Shown piece by piece: positions 1 through 8,944 of a DNA stretch of 64,000 nt (within the stretch, counting starts at the first letter, position 1; each line of letters begins with the position of its first letter). The stretch is from NCBI RefSeq assembly GCF_008271365.1, contig NZ_CP043430.1, forward strand, positions 1,054,001 through 1,118,000, read 5' to 3'. The position numbers were made by a program, and so were the translations under genes. The notes below the pieces were generated by a model, which did no database searches, had not been told where the DNA came from, and worked only from the letters and a program-made list of their open reading frames with translations. Source of the stretch: Microbacterium sp. 1S1. Its GTDB lineage: Bacteria > Actinomycetota > Actinomycetes > Actinomycetales > Microbacteriaceae.

Positions 1-1
1 G

Positions 2-2086
2 GGTGCCCTCGCGAGCGCGGCACCGGCCCAGGCCGCTCCGGTGGCCGCCGGCGCCAAGGACGTCACGAGAGCGGAGACCGTCGCCGACCTCGCCCGCCTG
101 CGGGCGCGCGACGGCGAGGTGGCGATCGTCGCCGGATACCGGAAGGCCGGCGACGCCGGGCTGCTCGTGTACGTGGGCAGCGAGAACGCGAAGACCACGG
201 TCAACGGCGGCACCGTGATCGCGGGGAAGCGCGACACCCGCTGGATCCTGCAGCACGACGGCACCGTCGACTTCCGGGTCTTCGGCATCGCGGGACCGGA
301 GACGCCGGCCGACGACGCGCTCGCCGCGATGGTGAACGACCCCCGCATCCGCCGGATCGAGGCGAGCACGGATCTCCTGTTCCAGCGCCGTCACCGCTTC
401 ACGCGCTCTCACCTGGAGATCGATTTCGGTGGACACGTCCTCACGACGGACGGCATCGAGAAGAACACCCACGACAACCCGTTCGGCGCGGTGATGTTCT
501 TCACCGGGACGTCGAAGGACGTCACGGTCGAGCACGCGCTGGCCGAGCCCTGGCCGGAGCTGACCGACGCGGTCGCGGTGCCGGACGCGTCCCGGTTCCC
601 CGTCGACTCCTGGTGGGCGGTGCAGTGCGACCCCGTCGCCGGAGGAGGGGCGGATGAGCGGGAGCTCCAGCGCTTCGTCCAGGTGACGCAGCAGATCGAC
701 GGCACCCACATCCGCATCGACTACCTCAACGGCTGGCCGCTCGACAAGGGACGGAAGCTCATCTGGCGGCAGATGGACCCCGTCGCCGGCGTCCGCATCG
801 CGAACATGCGGTTCCTCGGCGCCGGACCGTTCGACGGCCCGACCGACGGCTCCTTCCCCGACTCGCGGGAGCTCACCGGCTCGCACCCGATCGCGTTCGA
901 GTACGCGATCCACTGCGACGTCGCCGACGTGCACGCGAGCCGCACCTGGTGGCCGGTCATCATGCGGCGCTGGAACACCCACTTCACGACGGAACGCTGC
1001 TCGGTGGAGAACCCGCCGACCGTGTTCTACGGCGGCGCCGGCTACCTCACGCAGCAGATCTACAGCCTCTACGGCCGGGTGAGCGACTGCACGTCGTCAA
1101 ACGCCCGGCACCTCAACGACCTCACCGCCAGCGCGTACTGTCTCGTCGAGAACTGCCACGGCGACGGCGACGACCAGGGCGGCAACCCGTTCACCACGCA
1201 CGGCCAGTACGAGCACGACCTCACCTTCATCGGCAACTCCGGGCTCATGGACATCGCCAACTCCGGCACGCAGTGGGGCACCGCGGCCAAGCGCATCACG
1301 GTGCGCGACCACGTCTGCTCCTGGTTCGTCGCCGGCACCAAGATCAGCGATCTGACGCTGGAGAACGTGCGGGTCATCGGCCGCTCCACGTTCGATCCGC
1401 AGGCGACCATGACCATCAACGCCGACGGGGCCCAGGTGCGCGGGTGCACCGCGGGGCTGCTGGCGATCGGACAGCGGTCGCAGCGCTCGTCGCGGCCGAC
1501 CGTGATCTCGGACTCCACCTTCGCGCTGCCGAAGGACCAGGTGCTCGTCCAGACCCCGGTCACGGCTCCCGTCCGCTTCGTGGACTGCACGATCACCGGA
1601 ATGGACGGGGTCAAGGCCCGCGGGGCGGGGCCGGTCGAGTTCGTGGACTGCCGCCTCAGCGGCCCGGTGGCGGGTGCCCCCGTCGAGCTCGGTGCCTCCC
1701 GCGTCACCATCCGCGGCGGCTCGGTGCGCGACGTGCGCCTGAGCGCGACCGCGGTCCGCGACCAGCTCATCGCCCTGGAGGGGGTCGAACTCTCCACGGA
1801 GCGCGCGGACGGCGCCCTGGTGAGCAGAGCCGCCGGTGCCGGCGTCGTGACCTGGCGGGTGACCTCGACGGCGCCGAAGGGCGCGGCGCACCTCGACATC
1901 GGGGCGGGGGTGAACCACGCCCGCGTCACCGGCAGCCAGTTCGTCGGCGGACGGCTGCGTCTGGCGGACGGATTCGCCGAGCCGTCGACGCTGCTCTACA
2001 GCGACACGGTCGAGCGCGGCGTCGAGACGGCTGTGCCCGAGGCCGGACCGCGCGTCGTCATCGCGGACGTGCTGACGAGCGCCTGA
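2..2086 (+). CDS. Secreted right-handed beta-helix protein, 5' end outside window
   Basis: The frame is open from the first bases, so the start codon lies upstream. The first residues visible (ALASAAPAQAA) look like the end of a signal peptide. About 695 codons are present. The middle and C-terminal parts carry short repeated strands such as VRFVDCTITG and VEFVDCRLSG, typical of parallel beta-helix rungs seen in pectate-lyase-like and tailspike-like enzymes. A carbohydrate-acting role outside the cell is inferred from the fold and from the sugar-acid genes downstream. No catalytic triad could be assigned, so the substrate is unknown. It ends 34 bp before the ceramidase-like gene, which is probably in the same operon. 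Confidence 0.75.
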   Translation, partial: GALASAAPAQAAPVAAGAKDVTRAETVADLARLRARDGEVAIVAGYRKAGDAGLLVYVGSENAKTTVNGGTVIAGKRDTRWILQHDGTVDFRVFGIAGPETPADDALAAMVNDPRIRRIEASTDLLFQRRHRFTRSHLEIDFGGHVLTTDGIEKNTHDNPFGAVMFFTGTSKDVTVEHALAEPWPELTDAVAVPDASRFPVDSWWAVQCDPVAGGGADERELQRFVQVTQQIDGTHIRIDYLNGWPLDKGRKLIWRQMDPVAGVRIANMRFLGAGPFDGPTDGSFPDSRELTGSHPIAFEYAIHCDVADVHASRTWWPVIMRRWNTHFTTERCSVENPPTVFYGGAGYLTQQIYSLYGRVSDCTSSNARHLNDLTASAYCLVENCHGDGDDQGGNPFTTHGQYEHDLTFIGNSGLMDIANSGTQWGTAAKRITVRDHVCSWFVAGTKISDLTLENVRVIGRSTFDPQATMTINADGAQVRGCTAGLLAIGQRSQRSSRPTVISDSTFALPKDQVLVQTPVTAPVRFVDCTITGMDGVKARGAGPVEFVDCRLSGPVAGAPVELGASRVTIRGGSVRDVRLSATAVRDQLIALEGVELSTERADGALVSRAAGAGVVTWRVTSTAPKGAAHLDIGAGVNHARVTGSQFVGGRLRLADGFAEPSTLLYSDTVERGVETAVPEAGPRVVIADVLTSA

Positions 2087-2120
2087 CCGACGGCATCATG
2101 GACATCAGGGAGGACCACGC

Positions 2121-3506
2121 GTGAACGACACCGCAGCGGCGACGCACCTCGGAGACCGCATCCGCATCCCCCGCACGCGGGCGCGCATCGGGGTCGCCCG
2201 ACGCGACATCACGCCCCCCGTCGGCATCCGCGCCAAGAACTGGGGGCCCGCCGACTGGGAGAGGTCCGAGGGAGCGCACCGCCCGTTCGAGCTGACCGCG
2301 CTCGCCGTGGTCGCTGCGGACGAGCGCCCGCGGGTGCTGCTCGCGGTGGACGGCACGTGGTGGCGCCGGGTCGCGGATGAGCAGGGGGTGCGCGGGGCGA
2401 TCCTCGACGGTCTTCGCCTCGAGCCCGATCAGCTGATGCTCTCGCTCTCGCACACGCACGCGGGGGCGGTGCTGTGCGCGGCGGACGCGCATCTGCCAGG
2501 CGGAGAGCTCATCCCCGGGTACCTGGAGGCGCTTTCGGCCGCGGGTATCGCGGCCGGGCGCGAGGCGCTGGAGGCCGCGCGCCCGGGGCTGATCGAGTGG
2601 ACCACGGGCACCTGTATCCTCGCGGCGGAGCGGGAACTCGACCTCGACGGCCGCGCGCTCGTCGGCTACAACCCCCAGGGCATCGCCGACGACACGGTGA
2701 CCATCGGCCGGATCAGCATCGACGGGGCGGTGCGGGCGACACTGGTGAACTACGCCTGCCACCCGACGACTCTGGCCTGGCAGCACCGTGAGGTGTCGCC
2801 GGACTATGTCGGGGCGATGCGGGAGACCGTGGAGGCGGCGACGGGCGCTCCGTGCCTGTTCGTGCAGGGGGCCTCGGGAGAGCTCGCCCCGCGGGAGCAG
2901 TACACGGGTGACGTCGCGGTGGCCGACCGGCACGGACGGTCGCTCGGGCACGCGGTGCTCGCCGCGCTCGACGCCCTCCCGGTGCCCGGTCAGGAGCTGA
3001 CGCTGGACGGGGTGGTCGAGTCGGGGGCTCCGCTCGCGATCTGGACCGGGACCTCCGCGGACGGCGGCGACGGCGCGGCCGGGGTCGTCTCGGCGGTCGA
3101 ACTGCCGCTGCGCGACCTGCCCAACCTGGACGAGCTCGCCGAGGAGTGGAAGGACATCGACCCCCGATCACGGGAGGAGCGCCTCGGCCGGGCACGGAAC
3201 CTCCGCGACGGCTACATCGACGGCCCGACCGTGCCGCACCCGGTGTGGGCGTGGCGCCTCGGCGACGCGGTGATCGTGGGGCATCCCGGCGAGGCGTACT
3301 CGCGGCTGCAGACGACGCTGCGGGAGCGGTTCCCGGAGACGCCGATCGTGGTGATGAACCTCACGAACGGCCCCGGCTTCGTGTACCTCCCGACGCGCGA
3401 GGCCTACGACCGCGGTGCCTATCAGTCCTGGCAGACTCCGCTGGCTCCCGGGGCGCTCGAACTCCTGGAGTCCCACGCCGTGTCCCTCGTGGCGGGCCTC
3501 CTCTGA
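2121..3506 (+). CDS. Neutral/alkaline ceramidase-like hydrolase
   Basis: A 461-residue protein starts at GTG 2121 behind a GGAGG about 8 bp upstream. It opens with the family signature DITPPVG near residue 30, followed by SHTHAG near residue 112, NYACHPTT near 210 and QGASGELAP near 250. These match the zinc-binding and active-site segments of the neutral/alkaline non-lysosomal ceramidase N-terminal domain family. No signal peptide is visible, so it may act in the cytoplasm. Members beside glycan genes are often not true ceramidases and probably cleave other amide or ester bonds. The neighbouring beta-helix protein suggests a role in handling a host or plant glycoconjugate, which is inference. 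Confidence 0.72.
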   Translation: MNDTAAATHLGDRIRIPRTRARIGVARRDITPPVGIRAKNWGPADWERSEGAHRPFELTALAVVAADERPRVLLAVDGTWWRRVADEQGVRGAILDGLRLEPDQLMLSLSHTHAGAVLCAADAHLPGGELIPGYLEALSAAGIAAGREALEAARPGLIEWTTGTCILAAERELDLDGRALVGYNPQGIADDTVTIGRISIDGAVRATLVNYACHPTTLAWQHREVSPDYVGAMRETVEAATGAPCLFVQGASGELAPREQYTGDVAVADRHGRSLGHAVLAALDALPVPGQELTLDGVVESGAPLAIWTGTSADGGDGAAGVVSAVELPLRDLPNLDELAEEWKDIDPRSREERLGRARNLRDGYIDGPTVPHPVWAWRLGDAVIVGHPGEAYSRLQTTLRERFPETPIVVMNLTNGPGFVYLPTREAYDRGAYQSWQTPLAPGALELLESHAVSLVAGLL

Positions 3507-3543
3507 TCTGGAGCGCCCGGGCGCGCGATCCCAACGGGCCGAG

Positions 3544-5094
3544 CTAGCGGCCTGCGATCTCGACCTCGCGGGGGTCGGGGTCGGGCACCGCTGTCCGTGC
3601 GCGCGCACGGGTGACGATGCGGTTGCGCACGGAGAGGACGAGCACGACACCCAGCAGCGCGTAGAGGGTGATGCTGATCGGGCCCTGGACGAGGACGGAG
3701 AAGTCGCCGTTCGCGCTCATCGCGGCATCCCGGAGACTCGTCTCGGCGAGCGGGCCGAGCACCATCCCGATGATCAGCGGCGCGAGGGGGAAGTCGAGCG
3801 CGCGCATGAGGAAGCCGAGCAGCCCCACGCCGAGCAGGAGGAGCAGGTCGAACGCCGACCCGGATGTGGCGTAGATGCCCAGGCCGCAGAACACGGTGAT
3901 GCCTGCGTACAGGTACGCCCGCGGGATGAGGAGCAGCTTCGCCCAGAGCATCGCGAACGGCAGATTCAGGATGAGCAGGACCACCATGGCGATGAAGAAG
4001 CTCGCGAGAAGCGACCAGACCAGGTCGGGAGCACGGTCGAACAGCAGCGGACCCGGCTGGAGACCGTACTGGCGGAACGCGGCGAGCATGATGGCCGCCG
4101 TGGCGGAGATAGGCAGGCCGAGGGCCAGCAGCGCCCCCATGGCCATGCCCGTCGTGGAGTTGCCGGCGGCTTCCGGAGCCGCGAGACCACGGATCGCCCC
4201 GCGGCCGAACTGAGGAACCTTCCGCCGGGCATCGAGCCGCTTCTCCAGGCCGTACGCGAGGAACGTGGGGATCTCGGAACCTCCGGCGGGGATGACCCCG
4301 AACGGAAGCCCGATCGCCGTGCCGCGCAGCCACGCGGGGGTGGCTTCCTTGAGTTCGGCGCGGCGCAGCCAGGGCCGGCCGGAGGGGGCGATGAGCTTCG
4401 AATCCGAGGAGTGCCGTTGGAGGCAGGCGACGTAGATCACCTCACCGAGAGCCAGGAGGCCCACGGTGACGGTCACGAGGGACACGCCGTCGAAGAGCTG
4501 CGGCGAGTCCATCGTGAACCGCGGCGCGCCGGACACCCCGTCGATGCCGATCACCGCGATGCCCAGACCGAGGAACAGGGCGGTGAGGCCCTTGACAACG
4601 CTGTCGGAGACGACGGTGGAGGTGGCGGCGAACGCGAAGACGGCCAGAGCGAAGAACTCGGCCGGGCCGAAGCGGCTCGAGAAGTCGGCCAGCGCGGGGG
4701 CGAGGAAGACGACGACGATGGAGGCGATGAAACCGCCGATGAAGGCGCCGATCGCAGCGGTGGCGAGGGCTTGGGCCGCTCGACCGTTCTTGGCCATCCG
4801 GTGTCCCTCGAAGGTCGAGGCGATGGCCGAAGCCTGACCCGGCGTGTTCATGAGGATTCCCATCGTGGAATCGCCGAAGAGGCCGCCGAAGTAGATCCCG
4901 GCGAACATGATGAACGCGGCCGTGGGGTCGAGGGAGAACGTGACGGGCAGGAGGAGAGCGACGGCCATGGAGGAGCCGAGGCCGGGCAGTACGCCGACGG
5001 CCGTGCCGAGGACGCACCCGACGATCACCCACAGCAGGTTCGCCGGGGTCAGGGCCCCGAGGAAGCCTTCGCCGAGCAGCTGGAGAACATCCAT
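3544..5094 (-). CDS. tctA: Tripartite tricarboxylate transporter large permease TctA
   Basis: A 516-residue polytopic membrane protein, close to the roughly 500 residues usual for TctA. Hydrophobic helices run from about residue 18 to 480, with the conserved glycine- and proline-rich segments GVLPGLGSSMA near residue 35 and IPAGGSEIPTFLAYG near 270. It is the main transmembrane channel of a sodium- or proton-coupled importer for tricarboxylates or other organic acids and needs TctB and TctC. It is last in the leftward tctC-tctB-tctA operon and starts 1 bp after tctB ends. The substrate cannot be read from the sequence. Confidence 0.92.
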   Translation of the reverse strand: MDVLQLLGEGFLGALTPANLLWVIVGCVLGTAVGVLPGLGSSMAVALLLPVTFSLDPTAAFIMFAGIYFGGLFGDSTMGILMNTPGQASAIASTFEGHRMAKNGRAAQALATAAIGAFIGGFIASIVVVFLAPALADFSSRFGPAEFFALAVFAFAATSTVVSDSVVKGLTALFLGLGIAVIGIDGVSGAPRFTMDSPQLFDGVSLVTVTVGLLALGEVIYVACLQRHSSDSKLIAPSGRPWLRRAELKEATPAWLRGTAIGLPFGVIPAGGSEIPTFLAYGLEKRLDARRKVPQFGRGAIRGLAAPEAAGNSTTGMAMGALLALGLPISATAAIMLAAFRQYGLQPGPLLFDRAPDLVWSLLASFFIAMVVLLILNLPFAMLWAKLLLIPRAYLYAGITVFCGLGIYATSGSAFDLLLLLGVGLLGFLMRALDFPLAPLIIGMVLGPLAETSLRDAAMSANGDFSVLVQGPISITLYALLGVVLVLSVRNRIVTRARARTAVPDPDPREVEIAGR

Positions 5095-5095
5095 G

Positions 5096-5686
5096 TCAGA
5101 ACCCCCCGAGGATGCCGGACGGGAGCGGAAGCCCGAGCAGCATGTCGAATCCGATGTAGGCCGTCGCGCTCACGGTGAGCCCGACGGCGAGCGCCTGCAG
5201 CGGCTTGCGCGCGCCGAAGCCCCGGGCGACGCACCAGAACAAGAGGCTGGCGGCGATCAGCCAGCCCAGGACGTTCAGGGCGAGCGCGAACACGGCGAAG
5301 GAGATGACCACCCATGCCATCGATCGCGCGTCGATGCGCACAGCGCGCTCGGCGGGCGGGGCGTCGATCTCGCCGGCCCCCTCGGCGCGAGCGGTTGCCG
5401 TAGCGGGCGCGGCCCGGAGTTCGCGCACGGTCCCGATGACGAGGAGCGCCGCGAAGGTGTACAGGCCGGTGGCGATGATCGCCGGGAAGAACTGCGGGCC
5501 GGGGAACGTCGTCCCTTCCGGCACCCGCATGGTGAGGATGCCGACGAGGAGGTAGGTCGCGAAAGCCACGAGAAGGGCAGGCATGGTGAGACCTTTGAGC
5601 ACGGCGGCGACGCCGGGCCCCGACACCAGTCGGAGACGGTCTCCGACCACGGCTGAGGCGGACGTGGGATTGGCGGGGAAGGTCAT
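5096..5686 (-). CDS. tctB: Tripartite tricarboxylate transporter small permease TctB
   Basis: A 196-residue membrane protein with four hydrophobic segments (about residues 35-55, 70-90, 125-160 and 170-190), matching the small four-helix TctB subunit. The first 30 residues are hydrophilic. Its start overlaps the stop of the binding-protein gene by 4 bp and its stop almost touches tctA, so the three genes should be co-translated. Sequence conservation in TctB is low, so the call rests mainly on size, topology and position between tctC and tctA. Confidence 0.88.
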   Translation of the reverse strand: MTFPANPTSASAVVGDRLRLVSGPGVAAVLKGLTMPALLVAFATYLLVGILTMRVPEGTTFPGPQFFPAIIATGLYTFAALLVIGTVRELRAAPATATARAEGAGEIDAPPAERAVRIDARSMAWVVISFAVFALALNVLGWLIAASLLFWCVARGFGARKPLQALAVGLTVSATAYIGFDMLLGLPLPSGILGGF

Positions 5687-6705
5687 AGTCCCATCTCCTC
5701 GTACAGGGCGCGGATGCGGTTCTCCTCGTCATCGAGGAAGACCTGGAGCTCGTCCCCGGTGATGACGCGCTCCGTCCAGTGGTAGCGGTCGATGGCGTCC
5801 TGCCACTCCGGGGTCGCCACGCTGTCGACCACCAGGTCGGTCAGTGCTTCGACGTCGCCGTCGTCCAGGCCCGACGGTGCGGCCAGCATCCTCCAGTTGG
5901 AGAGGGAGATGTCGTAGCCCTGCTCGGCCGCGGTGGGGATGTCGATCCCGTCGATGGGTTCTTTCGCGACGAGGGCGAGCGCCCGGAGGCGTCCGGCCTC
6001 GATCTGATCGATGTTGTCGGGATAGCCGCCGGCGGCCGCGTCGGCGGTGCCGTTGAGCAGGGCCTGGATGGCTTCGCCGCCCCCGTCGGACGAGATGTAG
6101 GTCGTGTCGACCGGATCGATGCCGGCCGCGAGCGCGAGGTCCGTCACCACCAGCTGATCGAACGACCCTCCTCCCGTCCACGGGACGGACTTCGGGTCCT
6201 CCGCCCACGCCTCCACGAGGTCGTCGAGCGTCTCGTACGGCGAATCGGCGGCCACGACGATCACGTCGTACTCCTCGACGATCACGGCGAGGGGAGTGAC
6301 GTCGTCCAGGGTGGCGGCCGAGTCGAACTGGATCGTCGCCGCCAGCAGGCCGGTGCCCCCCACGAGGAGGTTGTTCGGTTGACCGCTGAGGACGGAGACG
6401 TTGCCCAGGGCGATCGTGCCGCCGGCACCGGGCATGTTGACGACCTGCACGTTGTTGACCAGGCCGTTGGCCTTCTGTGCCTGTTGCAGCTCGCGTGCCA
6501 CGCCGTCCCAGCCCCCACCGGCGGCGGCGGGAGCGATGATCGTCATCGAGGCGTTGATCTCCTGGCCGGTCGCCGCCGACGTGATCGAACCGACGGCCGC
6601 GACGGCGACGACGGCGACGGTGACCGCGCCGCCGATGACACGGCCCACGACGTGCCTCGTGCCGCCGGGGTTGCGGGGACCGGACGATCTGGTGAGATGC
6701 TTCAT
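5683..6705 (-). CDS. tctC: Tripartite tricarboxylate transporter substrate-binding protein TctC
   Basis: A 340-residue exported protein with a long N-terminal hydrophobic stretch near residues 20-47. The mature part begins with the family pattern ITIIAPAAAGGGWDGVAR-like residues (here MTIIAPAAAGGGWDGVAREL) and later PGAGGTIALGNV. This is the Bug/TctC fold that captures an organic acid outside the membrane and delivers it to TctA/TctB. It has no lipobox cysteine. The ATG at 6705 is preceded by GGAG five bases upstream. It is first in the operon, divergent from a CitA-type sensor kinase whose product probably controls it. Confidence 0.9.
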   Translation of the reverse strand: MKHLTRSSGPRNPGGTRHVVGRVIGGAVTVAVVAVAAVGSITSAATGQEINASMTIIAPAAAGGGWDGVARELQQAQKANGLVNNVQVVNMPGAGGTIALGNVSVLSGQPNNLLVGGTGLLAATIQFDSAATLDDVTPLAVIVEEYDVIVVAADSPYETLDDLVEAWAEDPKSVPWTGGGSFDQLVVTDLALAAGIDPVDTTYISSDGGGEAIQALLNGTADAAAGGYPDNIDQIEAGRLRALALVAKEPIDGIDIPTAAEQGYDISLSNWRMLAAPSGLDDGDVEALTDLVVDSVATPEWQDAIDRYHWTERVITGDELQVFLDDEENRIRALYEEMGL

Positions 6706-6861
6706 TGCTGCTCCATTCGCGCGGACATCGTCGTCGCCGCGGGACTGACCTAGGGTGTCATCACGGGCACGGGCCCCCGATGTCGACCCGAATTGTTCTC
6801 ATAAACGCACACGCGGCGCACCGCCGCCCGTCCGGATCCGATCGCGAGGAGGCGACCGACC

Positions 6862-8136
6862 ATGGCCCCGTCCCCGAGCCAGCGCGTCATCCGGCTCACG
6901 CTGCTCGTGCTGCCGTCGCTGATCACCCTGTCGTCCCTGTCGATCACGGTCGCGGTGGCGCTCTCGGCGCAGGCCAGCAGCATTCGGGAGTCCACCGTCG
7001 ACCGGGTGCAGGAGGTGGCGTCGAGCCTCGCCGAGCTCCCGGACGTGCGGGCCACCGTGGAGGCGGCATCGTCCGCCGGCACGCCCGAGGATCTCGCGGA
7101 CGCCGCCGACCTGGCGCCAGCGACGGCGAGGCTGCAACCCGTCGCCGAGCTGATCGCTCGCGCCGCCGGGGTGTACTACGTGGTCATCACGGACGACGAG
7201 GGTGTGCGGATCACGCACCCGCTCGCGTCTCAGCGCGGTGTGCAGGTCGCGACGACGAATCGGTCCGTCCTGGAGGGCACACCGTTCCTCGGAACCGAGA
7301 CCGGCCCCTCCGGCCCTGCCCTGCGGGCCAAGATCCCCGTCCGGAACGACACGGGTGCGGTGGTCGGGATGGTGGCGGTCGGGGTCCGGGAAGCGGATAT
7401 CGCCGCGAGGCGCGACGAAGCGCTCGCTGACCTGCTGCCGTGGGGGATCGGTGCGCTGATCGTCGGCACGATGGCCAGCTCCATCCTCACCGCCGCGGTC
7501 GAACGGCGCTTCCGGCGACTCGACGGCCTCGCGGTGGAGCATGCGCAGATGAGCCGCACGACCGCGGCCCTGAAGGAGCAGTCACACGAGTTCACCACCC
7601 GGCTCCACGTGATCCACGGACTGGTGTCGCGAGGTGACACCCCCGAAGCGCTTTCCTACATCGAGGACGTCGTCCCGGTCACTGCCCCGAGTCCCGCCGA
7701 GGGCACGGCGGCAGGGAGCGGTGACGCCGTCCGCGATGCGGCCGTGCACGCGATCCGCGCTGACCTGCTCGACCTCGGAGCCCAGGTCGAGTTCGACCTG
7801 GACACCAGGACGGGCTTCGACGACGAGCTGGTCTCGGTGCTGGCGAACCTCTGTCGCAATGCGGGCGAGGCGGGAGCCACCCGCGTGCGCTGCACGCTGC
7901 GAGAGCATGGGGGTCGCCTTCAGGGGGCGGTGGAGGACGACGGGCCGGGCGTCGATCCGCGACTGGCCCCACGGATCTTCCTGCCCGGGTACTCCTCCAA
8001 AGCCGGCCCGCGCCGGTCGGGAGTCGGTCTTGCGCTGGTGCGGCGGATCCTCCACTCCCGCAACGGGATGATCGAGGTCGGTTCCTCGCCGCTGGGCGGC
8101 GCGCGGTTCTCGTTCGAGATGTCGGGTACACGATGA
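6862..8136 (+). CDS. CitA/DcuS-type sensor histidine kinase
   Basis: A 424-residue membrane kinase. One transmembrane helix lies near residues 10-36, an extracytoplasmic sensor domain spans about 37-185 and a second helix about 190-213. The phosphoacceptor motif SHEF has its histidine at residue 242, and the ATPase motifs NLCRNAGEA, DDGPGVDP and GVGLALVRRI follow. This is the SpoOB-like kinase subfamily that senses citrate, C4-dicarboxylates and similar acids. It is shorter than typical CitA because the cytoplasmic PAS domain between helix 2 and the histidine is absent. An AGGAGG stands about 9 bp upstream of the ATG. It overlaps the response regulator by 4 bp. Confidence 0.9.
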   Translation: MAPSPSQRVIRLTLLVLPSLITLSSLSITVAVALSAQASSIRESTVDRVQEVASSLAELPDVRATVEAASSAGTPEDLADAADLAPATARLQPVAELIARAAGVYYVVITDDEGVRITHPLASQRGVQVATTNRSVLEGTPFLGTETGPSGPALRAKIPVRNDTGAVVGMVAVGVREADIAARRDEALADLLPWGIGALIVGTMASSILTAAVERRFRRLDGLAVEHAQMSRTTAALKEQSHEFTTRLHVIHGLVSRGDTPEALSYIEDVVPVTAPSPAEGTAAGSGDAVRDAAVHAIRADLLDLGAQVEFDLDTRTGFDDELVSVLANLCRNAGEAGATRVRCTLREHGGRLQGAVEDDGPGVDPRLAPRIFLPGYSSKAGPRRSGVGLALVRRILHSRNGMIEVGSSPLGGARFSFEMSGTR

Positions 8137-8891
8137 CCGCGCCGATCCGCGTCCTCATCGTCGACGACGACCGCGGGGCCCGCGCGCTGCACGGGGCATT
8201 CGTGGCGGAGACACCCGGGTTCGTCGTCGCGGGCACCGCGGCCACGGGCGAGGAGGCATCGGCGCTGGCGACTCGCGGCTTCGACCTGATCCTGCTGGAC
8301 ATGCGCCTCCCGGACATCAGTGGTGTCGAGGTTCTGCACCGGCTCCGGACGCTCGGGCAATCCAGTCCCGACGTCCTGGTCATCAGCTCCTCGCCGGATC
8401 GGACGACCGTGCGCCAGGCGATGTCCGCCCATGTCGTCGGCTACCTGTTGAAGCCGTTCACCCAGGAGGCCTTGCAGGAACGGCTGGAGCGATACCGTGC
8501 GAACCGCCATGCGGGGGCGGATCCCGGTCGGGAGAGCCCCCTGGGGCAGAGCGAGATCGACAGGCTCCTCGCCACCGGGGGGATCGAGGCGGGCGTGCGC
8601 CCCGCTCGCACCTCACCGCCGGACCGCCCGGCGCACGCGGGAGCGGCTCGTCTACCGAAGGGACTCGCCGAACCGACGCTCGCGCGCGTCGTCGCCGCCC
8701 TCGACCCCGTGGACGCACGCTCCGCCCGACAGATCGCCACCGCCTGCGCCCTGTCGCCGGGGACGACGCACCGGTACCTCGGCTACCTCCTCGATGCCGG
8801 CGTGCTCGACGTCGCCCACCGCTACGGCCGGCGAGGTCGTCCGGAGATCCTGTACCGGATCGTGCCCTCGGGGCCTGCCGAGACCCGCTGA
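8133..8891 (+). CDS. CitB-type response regulator
   Basis: A 252-residue regulator. The receiver domain occupies residues 5-125 with the acidic pocket DDD at 11-13, the phosphorylation site Asp56 in LLDMRLPD, and the conserved lysine in LKPF near 109. The C-terminal third carries a winged-helix-like segment (ATACALSPGTTHRYLGYLL) consistent with DNA binding in the CitB/DpiA family. Translation is coupled to the kinase by an ATGA overlap. The natural target is the divergent tctCBA operon, a common arrangement for organic-acid importers. The palindrome just downstream at 8911 is probably for another regulator. Confidence 0.88.
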   Translation: MTAPIRVLIVDDDRGARALHGAFVAETPGFVVAGTAATGEEASALATRGFDLILLDMRLPDISGVEVLHRLRTLGQSSPDVLVISSSPDRTTVRQAMSAHVVGYLLKPFTQEALQERLERYRANRHAGADPGRESPLGQSEIDRLLATGGIEAGVRPARTSPPDRPAHAGAARLPKGLAEPTLARVVAALDPVDARSARQIATACALSPGTTHRYLGYLLDAGVLDVAHRYGRRGRPEILYRIVPSGPAETR

Positions 8892-8910
8892 CGCGAAGTC
8901 TCCCCTACTA

Positions 8911-8922
8911 TTGCTATAGCAA
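8911..8922. promoter_or_regulatory. Operator-like palindrome TTGCTATAGCAA, site 1 of 3
   Basis: A perfect 12-bp palindrome lies 23 bp upstream of the SDR start at 8945. The same GCTATAGC core recurs at 14014 and 14064, in the divergent promoter region of the second half of the sugar-acid locus. Three copies, each in front of a functionally related unit, support a shared repressor site. The size and symmetry fit a GntR/FadR-type dimer. No obvious cognate regulator is in the locus. Confidence 0.7.
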
Positions 8923-8944
8923 ATCCCCGAGGTAGAGGAGAGAC

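Noticed and set aside
3415..5178. Long open frame on the strand opposite tctA
   Set aside because: It mirrors the tctA gene, has highly charged low-complexity content and no family motifs. High GC keeps the opposite frame free of stops.
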